From Bombyx mori (taxonomy: Eukaryota; Arthropoda; Insecta; Lepidoptera; Bombycidae), in assembly GCF_030269925.1 (NCBI RefSeq), contig NC_085109.1, positions 4,650,001 to 4,714,000 on the forward strand: a stretch of 64,000 nt of DNA. Reading direction: 5' to 3'. Shown piece by piece: positions 56,365-64,000 of this stretch (the first letter of the stretch is position 1; every line of letters starts with the position of its first letter). Position numbers and translations under genes: made by a program. Under the pieces are notes generated by a model. The model saw only the letters and a program-made list of their open reading frames with translations, did no database searches and had not been told where the DNA came from.

Positions 56365-56608
56365 TCGAAGTAGTGAGGTGTACGGAATGCCTACATGGTT
56401 ACGACCATCTTGCCTATTTCTACCACAAACCAGTAATGCGTTCCAGTTTTGATGGGTGGGATAGTCGTTCTATTGTAAAAATTGAGATATAGACGTCATG
56501 TCTTAATATTTATGCGGCATTTGCGTTGTTGATATGTTAATGTTAAATGAACCACATAACACCCAGTGAACTGTGAGTTGCGCCACCAATCTAAGCGATA
56601 AAAAAAAT
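56365..56608 (+). mobile_element. Old Bm1-like SINE
   Basis: A strongly diverged plus-strand copy (CAGTAATGCGTTCCAGTTTT, CTAAGCGATAAAAAAA) that lies 35 nt downstream of the young copy. Old and young SINEs lie side by side. Confidence 0.8.
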
Positions 56609-57102
56609 GTGTTACTTTCAAACCAAAACTAAAAAGCATCTAAGTTTATCGATAGCCAGAGGTCTTATAGAATTGGGCTCAAATAAAATACAAGAAAATA
56701 ACCAAATAAATTGCTCTATTATTTATTTAGGCTGGAAAATCTTGAGAGTTCACTACTCCGTCATTGATCAGAGATTCGAGTCGTTTTACAATGCCTCCTT
56801 TTCATCACTGAATACCTTTTGAATTCCTACACAAGTACTCCGATAAAAGCTAAAGAAAAACGTGCAAAAGAAAACCTCGATCCTTGAAGAAAACGTTATT
56901 CAGATTTCGAATTTCGAATGGTAATTCTATCCCGATGAAACCAGGCATTGAAGCCACCAATTGACCTCCGAATTCTTTTATCTTCTTCGCACTGGCGCTT
57001 ACACGACTTATGAAAATAATAATAAAAATTTAATGTAATGTTGTAACAAGAGGAATAGGAACACTAATGATAAGTATTTTTATCTTTATCTTATCGTATA
57101 CC
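56609..57102. other. Anonymous DNA
   Basis: A 71-codon open frame at 56607-56822 has no recognisable content. Confidence 0.4.
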
Positions 57103-57408
57103 TTTAAACGAGCAATTCTTGTATATATATAATCTGAATCTCGGAAACGACTCCAACGATTTTCATAAAATTTAGTATACAGGGGATTTCGGGGGCGATA
57201 AATCGATCTACGATTACTACTATCGAGCTGCGATTTATTTTCAGAAAATGTTGTTTTATTCGTGTTTTCAATAATCAACTCTTCCCGACATCTATTCGCA
57301 AATAATAATACTATTTTTCTTAATTGAGAGCAACTAACCGCTTTAAAGACACAACAAGATGGCTTTATAAAAAAAAACCGAGCAAAGCTTTATTTATTGC
57401 ATCATCTA
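57103..57408 (-). repeat. Family F RTE-like repeat, copy 2
   Basis: Inverted relative of 45088-45403, with the same ends (AAACGAGCAATTCTTGTATA; AACCGAGCAAAGCTT). Divergence from copy 1 is modest. Confidence 0.75.
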
Positions 57409-57410
57409 GT

Positions 57411-57651
57411 TTTATTTATTGCACATATGGATGGACGAGCTCCCAACCCACCCGGTGTTAACTGGTTACCGGAGCCCATAGACATCTACAACGTAAATGC
57501 CGCCACCCACCTTAAGATATGAGTTCTAATGTATTAGTATAGTTACAACGGCTGCCCTACCCTTCAAACCGAAACGCATTACTGCTTTACGGCAGAAATA
57601 GGCAGGATGGTGGTACCCACCCGCGCGGGCTCACAAGAGGTCCTACCACCA
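57411..57651 (-). mobile_element. Bm1-like SINE, headless class
   Basis: Minus-strand copy inserted immediately beside family F; it ends CCTACCACCA at 57651. Confidence 0.93.
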
Positions 57652-57848
57652 CGAAACGCTACGTTATTCCAATCTAGTGCGTATACTCACTCATTTCACC
57701 TTAAAACATGTAACCCGCCCAATTGAGATCTTGTTATGCCAACGAACCAAGTGCCCTTTGAAGATATACTTGAATAGAAGCAGTTGAAGATCAGTAGCTA
57801 ATACACGACAATCTAGAATGTACAAATGTACTTCAAAGTATACTGATA

Positions 57849-58173
57849 TATATATTTTTTTATTTATTGCCTAGATGTGTGGACGAGCTCACAGCCCACC
57901 TGGTGTTAAGTGGTTACTGGAACCCATAGACATCTACAACGTAAATGCGCCACACACCTAACTAACACCTAAATGTAAAACCTAAATGTAAAAGTTTGTA
58001 GGAGTGAATATTTGTTACGCAAAAATGTTTTTTGACATGAATGATATCATATTTTTGTTGTTACAACGATGGTCGGACTTTTCGAAGGAAGCGCGTTACT
58101 GCTTCGCAGCAGAAATAGACGAGACGTTGGTAGCTTTCCGCGCGGGCTCACAGAACGCTCTACCGCCGGTAAA
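57849..58173 (-). mobile_element. Bm1-like SINE, split or double relic
   Basis: 57849-57958 is a good SINE tail half. It stops at GCCACACACCTA and passes into unrelated text with ACCTAAATGTAAAA repeated. At 58075-58173 a strongly diverged SINE 5' half follows (GCGTTACTGCTTCGCAGCAG to ACCGCCGGT). The different divergence of the two halves suggests two insertions. Confidence 0.75.
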
Positions 58174-58239
58174 TCAGCAGATATCTTTCCATTCTTTCGG
58201 ATTATAACATAACATAAATAAAATCAAAGAGGATATCTG

Positions 58240-58494
58240 GTATAGTTTTATTTTATTTTATTTTTATTGCTTAAATATGTGGACGAGCTCACAGCCCACC
58301 CGGTGTTAAGTGGTTACTGGAGCCCATAGACATCTACAACGTAAATGCGCCACCCATCTTGAGATATAAGTTCTAAGGTCTCAGTACAACGGCTGCCCCA
58401 CCCTTCAAACCGAAACGCATTAATGCTTCACGGCAAAAATAGGCGGGGTGGTGGTACCTACCCGCGCGGACTCACAAGAGGTCCTCCCACCAGT
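58240..58494 (-). mobile_element. Bm1-like SINE, headless class
   Basis: Minus-strand copy with the tail at the left after a TTTTA-rich run and the boundary CCCACCAGT at 58494. TATAGTT of the canonical text is missing near 58385. Confidence 0.93.
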
Positions 58495-58581
58495 ATCCCA
58501 GTTTTACTAATATATCAGTATAGGTAACTATAAACGATGTCTACGTTTTCTAACATTTAAGGGTGTCGATAGATCAGATAA

Positions 58582-58967
58582 GCCCTAGACACGTCCTTAC
58601 GGATCCATCAGATCCAATAACCTTTGCATTCGACGCCTTCAGCTCTAACACTAGGAGCAGGCTTAGGGACCCCAGTAAAACGTACTCGTCGAACTCGACA
58701 AAGAGTTCGCCGTGCAACCTAACCCATGAATCAGCTCGCTGAGTTTCTCGCCGGATCTTCTCAGCGGGTCGCGATTCCGATCCGGTAGTAGAGGTCATCC
58801 GGTCATTCGCGAAGCAGCTGCTCTTGAGCTTTTAGGTCTCCTTCGGAGGCGCTCGGGTCGCTGTTAGCAAATCCCATCCCTCCTGGCTGAGCCTTTGCTC
58901 GCCCACCTGTCCTGGTGACACTGGAAAGGCCTCCGGGCCACCAGTAAATATTCAATCATAAAAAAAA
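58582..58967 (+). mobile_element. LINE-A 3' end, 5'-truncated
   Basis: 386-bp insertion with an 11-bp target duplication AGATCAGATAA at 58571-58581 and 58968-58978 and a short poly(A). It begins within the ORF2 C-terminus and carries the stem module: a CTCGCTGAG 58735-58743, b CCGGATC 58751-58757, a' CTCAGCGGG 58760-58768, b' GATCCGG 58779-58785. One base of arm a is changed. Confidence 0.93.
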
Positions 58968-59269
58968 AGATCAGATAATTGACACCATCTCTACCGGCCT
59001 ACTAAAACATGGCACTTTTGCTTTGCCTCTTCGACAGACTGGCTCACGAACCTAATAGTACCGAATATTTGAGGCCCTAGACATCACAGCTCGAATGTCA
59101 CTACCCAACTTTGACACATCGAAGTCTCAATTGCTTAACGATTGCTACATCTATCAAGTCGGGTAACATGTTTCTTTGTGACAGCAATAATGATACGCCT
59201 CACTAGTTACTGTAAATTTGTTATAAAGTATTTTAAGAAATTTAAAACGTTATAGCTAAACCTAATAAT

Positions 59270-59432
59270 GCCCTTTCTCAGAGACACAACTCAGTGAGTT
59301 TTACACCGGATCTTCTTAGTGGGTCGCGATTCCGATCCCGGGGTAGATTCTGCGAAGTGCTCTTTTTGTTATTGTTGTTAGCAAATTATCTCAGCTTGAG
59401 CCTGTGAGCTCACCTTTTTTACGCAAAACCAG
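59270..59432 (+). mobile_element. LINE-B-like 3' tail, degraded
   Basis: CAACTCAGTGAGTTTTACAC, then CGGATCTTCTTAGTGGGTCG, then the CTCACC tail end and a T-run. Module arms are partly mutated (b' is GATCCCG). Confidence 0.7.
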
Positions 59433-59756
59433 TTACGCTTTCAGATTTACGAGCGAGCAAGGCTTGATTTTCATCAGAGACAGCGATTTCGATGGTGGTA
59501 TTAATGCAAAAATCATATAAATTAACTAGGAATCACATTTTCACGGATCAATATTGACCCACATAGGTACAGATGAAGCGAAACACAAAAACCAGCCAAC
59601 AGTCGAATGCAATGACTCCAGGTTTTACGAACGGTCACGCGATCCAAGCGTCGCAAGCTCACTGCCAACTATTTTGCCAGCCCTCACAAATATATAGACA
59701 CGACTTATATAGCGTATTAAAAATATTAAAACAAAATGTGATTCAAAATTAGAACT

Positions 59757-60140
59757 AAAAAAAGATGTGCGGTGTCGTGGGACACCGGATAGGAACGAAG
59801 TTCCTTATTATAAAAATATTAATTGTAAGTTCTATTCGAGGCATAAAGAAAATAAAACTGGAGGTTTCGCAACAACCTACGGTCATTCGGTAACTTGCAA
59901 ACTTATTGTGGTACACTTCATTCACGATTGCTTGGATAAGAGTTGGTGTATTACGCAAACGAACGCTCTGAGATCGTGGTCAATGAATGATAAAAATATG
60001 TTATTTTTTGTACGTTATTACAAAGTGAAGTCGTACACTGTGTGCATTACTAATAAAAATCTTACGTTACGGACGTTTTTCCCCAGTTAAGATACCCCTC
60101 CGCATCGTCCCATAAGGAACTTCGTTCCAAAAAGTCCTTT
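59757..60140 (+). mobile_element. Family E MITE, full copy
   Basis: Terminal hairpin CGGTGTC-GTGG-GACACCG at the left, GGAACGAAGTTCCTTAT at 59791 and its complement ATAAGGAACTTCGTTCC at about 60112-60128. The interior matches 31657-32012 and 52218-52480. Non-coding. Confidence 0.82.
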
Positions 60141-60190
60141 TATCATACTTTAAAAGAAGGTTTTCGTTTCTATCACTTAAAGCATACGTG

Positions 60191-63100
60191 TTTTTTTTTT
60201 TTTTTATTGCCTTTGTAGGCAGACGGGCATACGGCCCACCTGATGTGGTTACCGTCGCCCATGGACTTCAGCAATGCCAGGGGCAGAGCCAAGCCGCTGC
60301 CTACCGCTTAATACTCTCCATAAGCCTCGTTTGAAGAAGGACATGTCATAGCGCTCGGGAAACACCGTGGAGGGGAGCTCATTCCATAGCCGGATGGTAC
60401 GTGGCAAAAAAGATCTCTGGAAACGCACTGTGGATGACCGCAGTGGCTCCAGGTAGTATGGATGAACTCTACTCCGGTGGCGGGCGGTGCGATGGTAAAA
60501 ACGAGATGCTGGTATCATCTCGAACAATTCCTCAGAGCACTCCCCATGGAACATACGGTACAAAATACAGAGGGAACCGAAGTCCCTCCGCAGACCCAGA
60601 GGCTCCAAACGATCCGAGAGAATGGGATTATCGACAATCCGAACGGCCCTCCTCTGTATGGAGTCAAATGGAAGAAGCTGGTATTTGGGAGCCCCGGCCC
60701 AGAGATGGGAGCAGTACTCCACGCGAGGCCGGACTTGTGCTTTATAAAGCAAAAGTCTTTGTCCAGGCGTGAAGTACCGCTTCGCTCTGTTGAGGACTCC
60801 CAGCATTTTGGACGCCAACTTGGCTTTGCCTTCCGAATGACTCCGAAACTGGACATCGCTCGAAATGTCAACCCCAAGTATCCCGATACTCTCGGAAGGT
60901 TGCAGGGATACTCCTTGGAATTGCGGCGCCATGACAAAGGGGTCCTTCTTCGCAGTGAACGCGCAAACTTGTGTCTTTATCGGGTTGAATTGAACCAAGT
61001 TCAATTCACCCCATTCGGAGACTCGCCCCAGAGAGTTCTCCACTTCAGACACAAGTTTTGATCGTCTCTCTTGCACCACGCTCCGAGAGAGACTCTGATG
61101 GCCGATATATCGCGCATCCCCCGTGCTATCATCTGCATAGCAATGCATGCCATCAATAGACAGCATGTCATTGATATACAGGATGAAAAGCGCGGGGGAG
61201 AGCACCGAACCTTGTGGAACGCCAGCGTTAATGGTCATGGTATCAGAACAGTCACCGTCTACAACGACCGTGATGCTCCGCCCATCCAAAAAGCTAGCGA
61301 TCCACTTGCAGAGACCCTCGGGGATTCCGTAAGATGGTAACTTCGATAGAAGTGCCCTATGCCAGACCCTGTCGAAGGCCTTCGCGATATCAAGGCTCAC
61401 AGCAAGAGCCTCGCCCTTGCTCTCCAAGGCTTCAGCCCACCTGTGAGTAAGGTATACAAGAAGATCGCCAGCTGAGCGACCGTGACGGAAACCGTACTGT
61501 CGGTCACTGATCAGCTGGCGATCTTCAAGATACTTCAGGAGTTGTGTATTTATAATTCGCTCCATCACCTTGGAAAGCAAGGAAGTTATCGCGATAGGCC
61601 TATAGCTCGATGGGTCCGACCGGTCACCCTTCTTGGGGATAGGGTGGACGTGGGCGGTCTTCCATGAAGACGGAACCCTGTTAGTGCAATAAGAGAGGCG
61701 ATACAAACGCGTTAGCGCAGGTGTCAGCTCAGGGGCGCACGTTTTCAAAACCACTGCGGGGATGCCGTCTGGCCCACTCGACTTATGGACGTCCAGGAGT
61801 CGGAGCTCCCGCCTGACTGCACACTGTGTGAAGCAGATATCTGGCAGGGAGCTATCACACCGGGGGATGTTCGGTGATGTGGCACCCCCGTCGTCCACAG
61901 TCGAGTTCGAGGCGAAGAGTTTGACCAGAAGGTCAGCCTTCTCTTTCGCGCTGTGGGCCAGATTGTCATCGGACTTGCGCAGTGGTGGGAGACTAGACCT
62001 GCAGAAGTTTCCTTCTGCAGCTTTGGCGAGCGACCAAAAAGCACGGCTCCCGGAGGGATAGCTCTTCAATCGCTCGCCAACTCTAGCGACGTGCTCCGAC
62101 TTCGCCTTGGCAATTACCTTCTTGTAGGACCTGGAAGCGGCGTTATATTTCCGCCTTTCCCTTGAGATGTTAGGATCCCGACGTCTCCTGGCATTATCCC
62201 ATGCCACGTATGCGGACCGCTTGAAGCGTGCAGCATCCCTGCTGGCATTGTTATACCAGGGTCTGCTGCGACCCCCAACGGGCACTTCAGAGGAGGGAAT
62301 AAACAATTCCATCCCCTGGAGCACCACGTCTTTAAGACGGTCCGCACAGACGTCAGGATCAGCAGAGGAAAAGCAGAACCGCCCCCATGGGTAGGATGCG
62401 TAAAATTCACGCAATCCATCCCAATCTGCTGACATATACCGCCAAACTCTTCGATACCTGGTCGTCGTTTGACGATCAGGACGAGAGAGTGGTACGGCAG
62501 CACGAATAAGGCAGTGATCAGACGATCCAAGCGGAGCGTCGACCACCACACTGTATCCGGCCGGATCTGTGGTCAGCAGAAGGTCCAACAAAGAAGGCTC
62601 GTGCCCCTCGATATCTGGGACACGGGCGGTCTGTGTCACCAGCTGGGAGAAGCCGTAGGCCAAGGCGAAATCGTAGGCAGTCCGACCCGGGAGGTGAGTG
62701 GTTCTGGACCCCAACCATTCTTGGTGGTGAGCGTTAAAGTCTCCAAGAACCACCACCTCCGCAGATGGGTACTGCTCAAGCACGCGGTTAGTCTTCTTTT
62801 GCACATGCTCAAACAGAGCTGAACCTGCATCACTGCTGTGGGACCTGTACAGGCACGCGTAGATTCGGCTACGGCCCCCGTGATCTACGCGCAGCCACAA
62901 GAGGGACAGGTCCCGTTGTTCGAGGCCCCGAAGACGGCGACAACAGACATCAGCCCGGACGAATACGCACACCCCGGCTTTACGCAGGAAGTTGTGCTCC
63001 AATACGTAGCCGGGGTATTCAAGGTATGAGGTATCATCCGGAGCAGATATCTGCGTCTCCGTTAAAAAAAGCAGGGCAGGCTGCGCCGTCTCAAGGTGGT

Positions 63101-63850
63101 GGTGTACGGCGTCAAGGTTGCTATGTAAGCCCCTGACATTGCTGAAATCCACATTAAATGTGGAATGGGGGACCGCCTGTGAAACCCTTTTCTTTTTTTT
63201 TGTCGTCTTCATGATTCTTAAGTTTTCGGAGAGTAGGATTAGGAGAGGTAGGATGTTGGAGGTGAGATCGAGGCAACACCTGAATGAAGCGCGGAACATA
63301 GTACGTGCTCGACCACGGGTTGCATGAGACACTGACGCAGGGCATGGAAGGGCCCCCAGTCCACTCTGCGTGCGATCGCCGGGATCCACTCCGGTCTCCG
63401 ACTCCGGCACGACGACCGCACGACAGGATTTTACACCGGTTGGCGGGACAGCTTCCCGGGGCGGAGTTTAGTAGAGACACCCGGGTTCAGGTCCCCTACT
63501 GACCGGCGGGCGGCAGCGGGTACCGTTTCACTGGGTCTCCCTATACCCCCGTCAAACAATCACGCCCCGTGAGTTCACACGCACGTCTGCTCCGCAAGTT
63601 CCAGGCGTCACCAAGACTCAACCCCAATAAGGAAGGGGAAAGGGAAGGGATAGAACTGGCTCTCCAACCCACACGCCGGAACACAGCTAGGCTATTTGGC
63701 GGCGGACTCTAGTTGGAGGGTGGTCGCCAGCCAGTCGGACTAGGTCCTACCACCGGTTATGTTTTCGGCTCCCGTTTAGCACCACCCAGGGGTCACTTGT
63801 AGGGAATCGCGGGTTAAACCTACGGAAGCGGGAAGCACCAACCCCCAAAG
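60191..63850 (-). mobile_element. BMC1-like LINE, nearly complete
   Basis: Minus-strand non-LTR element with poly(A) (T-run 60191-60205), a tail starting GCAATAAA, one long ORF and a GC-rich leader to about 63850, where composition drops to AT-rich. I saw no ORF1 upstream of the long frame. No clear target duplication was found, so the 5' end is approximate. It is the reference for the truncated copies at 7009, 12875, 20174, 24092, 35246, 49337 and 51190. Confidence 0.88.
60249..63410 (-). CDS. Endonuclease / reverse transcriptase ORF of the BMC1-like LINE
   Basis: 1053 codons without a stop. Apurinic-like endonuclease at about 85-305 (FNVDFSNVRGLHSN, FLTETQ, GDFNAHHQEW, SSDHCLI). Reverse transcriptase at about 535-800 (SSGPDGIPAVVLK, SYRPIAITSLLSKVMERII, VSLDIAKAFDRVWH, AGVPQGSVLSPALF, catalytic YADD at about 758). 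The C-terminal end is RTIRLWNELPSTVFPERYDM then GIAEVHGRR; the stop lies in the tail. All key residues I can see are present and no RNase H is found. The real start may be a later Met (for example at MKTTKKKKR, residue 67). The protein would nick chromosomal DNA and copy its RNA there, and may also serve the SINE. A 5-nt deletion in the tail (near 60245) lies just beyond the ORF. Confidence 0.9.
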   Translation of the reverse strand: MPESETGVDPGDRTQSGLGALPCPASVSHATRGRARTMFRASFRCCLDLTSNILPLLILLSENLRIMKTTKKKKRVSQAVPHSTFNVDFSNVRGLHSNLDAVHHHLETAQPALLFLTETQISAPDDTSYLEYPGYVLEHNFLRKAGVCVFVRADVCCRRLRGLEQRDLSLLWLRVDHGGRSRIYACLYRSHSSDAGSALFEHVQKKTNRVLEQYPSAEVVVLGDFNAHHQEWLGSRTTHLPGRTAYDFALAYGFSQLVTQTARVPDIEGHEPSLLDLLLTTDPAGYSVVVDAPLGSSDHCLIRAAVPLSRPDRQTTTRYRRVWRYMSADWDGLREFYASYPWGRFCFSSADPDVCADRLKDVVLQGMELFIPSSEVPVGGRSRPWYNNASRDAARFKRSAYVAWDNARRRRDPNISRERRKYNAASRSYKKVIAKAKSEHVARVGERLKSYPSGSRAFWSLAKAAEGNFCRSSLPPLRKSDDNLAHSAKEKADLLVKLFASNSTVDDGGATSPNIPRCDSSLPDICFTQCAVRRELRLLDVHKSSGPDGIPAVVLKTCAPELTPALTRLYRLSYCTNRVPSSWKTAHVHPIPKKGDRSDPSSYRPIAITSLLSKVMERIINTQLLKYLEDRQLISDRQYGFRHGRSAGDLLVYLTHRWAEALESKGEALAVSLDIAKAFDRVWHRALLSKLPSYGIPEGLCKWIASFLDGRSITVVVDGDCSDTMTINAGVPQGSVLSPALFILYINDMLSIDGMHCYADDSTGDARYIGHQSLSRSVVQERRSKLVSEVENSLGRVSEWGELNLVQFNPIKTQVCAFTAKKDPFVMAPQFQGVSLQPSESIGILGVDISSDVQFRSHSEGKAKLASKMLGVLNRAKRYFTPGQRLLLYKAQVRPRVEYCSHLWAGAPKYQLLPFDSIQRRAVRIVDNPILSDRLEPLGLRRDFGSLCILYRMFHGECSEELFEMIPASRFYHRTARHRSRVHPYYLEPLRSSTVRFQRSFLPRTIRLWNELPSTVFPERYDMSFFKRGLWRVLSGRQRLGSAPGIAEVHGRR

Positions 63851-64000
63851 TTCCTTCAAGTTTTTATTTTTATTTTTAAAATAACAATAATGTTTCGTAA
63901 AAACTTTGAGAATCATAAAAATTTAACGGCCCTGTCAAAATGTGAACTTTTTTTATAGGTTTTTATTTACATGCAGTTTTTCAATCTCCACATATTCAAA
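63851..64000. other. Anonymous AT-rich DNA
   Basis: Flank beyond the LINE leader. Nothing recognised. Confidence 0.4.

Noticed and set aside
61071..62822. Plus-strand open frames of 60-200 codons
   Set aside because: All are antisense of the intact LINE ORF in GC-rich sequence.

Overview
The window is nuclear DNA from a lepidopteran, almost certainly the silkworm Bombyx mori or a very close relative. The evidence is its AT-rich background and the large number of dispersed repeats of silkworm type. About two dozen copies or fragments belong to a tRNA-headed SINE that I take to be Bm1, and several share the tail of a LINE I take to be BMC1. There are also jockey-like, I-group and RTE-like LINE pieces, a DD37D mariner of the mori/maT type, hAT-type MITEs and a degraded Helitron. 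These names come from memory of the families, not from a search. No prokaryotic features were seen. Layout: 1-6.3 kb is mostly anonymous AT-rich DNA with old LINE and SINE tails. 6.3-10.6 kb holds the only convincing host coding exon, a 100-residue secreted protein on the minus strand (6676-6978) behind a splice acceptor. A BMC1-like LINE sits just upstream of it and a 5'-truncated jockey-like LINE with an 11-bp target duplication (8318-10417) follows. 10.6-26.3 kb is SINE, LINE-tail and RTE-like debris in anonymous DNA, plus a clean hAT MITE (21950-22284). 26.37-30.29 kb is a minus-strand LINE with reverse transcriptase and RNase H between 8-bp target duplications. 30.6-36.6 kb has a second hAT-like element, a MITE with a terminal hairpin, and SINEs split by other insertions. 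37.4-39.04 kb has an RTE-like tail and a tandem array with a CRE palindrome in each unit. 39.6-43.0 kb has a decayed, internally deleted Helitron gene followed directly by a 327-bp near-perfect inverted repeat. 43.9-53.2 kb is repeat fragments, including a full-length SINE with intact pol III boxes. 53.25-54.9 kb is a mariner inserted inside a tandem array. 55.9-60.1 kb is a dense SINE cluster. 60.19-63.85 kb is a BMC1-like LINE with an uninterrupted 1053-codon endonuclease/reverse transcriptase frame. How the parts interact: the LINEs supply the retrotransposition machinery, and the SINE ends in a roughly 75-nt tail closely related to the BMC1-like LINE tail, the usual sign of a SINE parasitising a LINE. 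Two related jockey-like LINE groups (called LINE-A and LINE-B here) carry, just after their ORF2 stop, a module that can fold as an H-type pseudoknot. One of its stem pairs covaries between the groups. That module, the foldback at 42022-42942 and the secreted-protein exon are the three items most worth checking.
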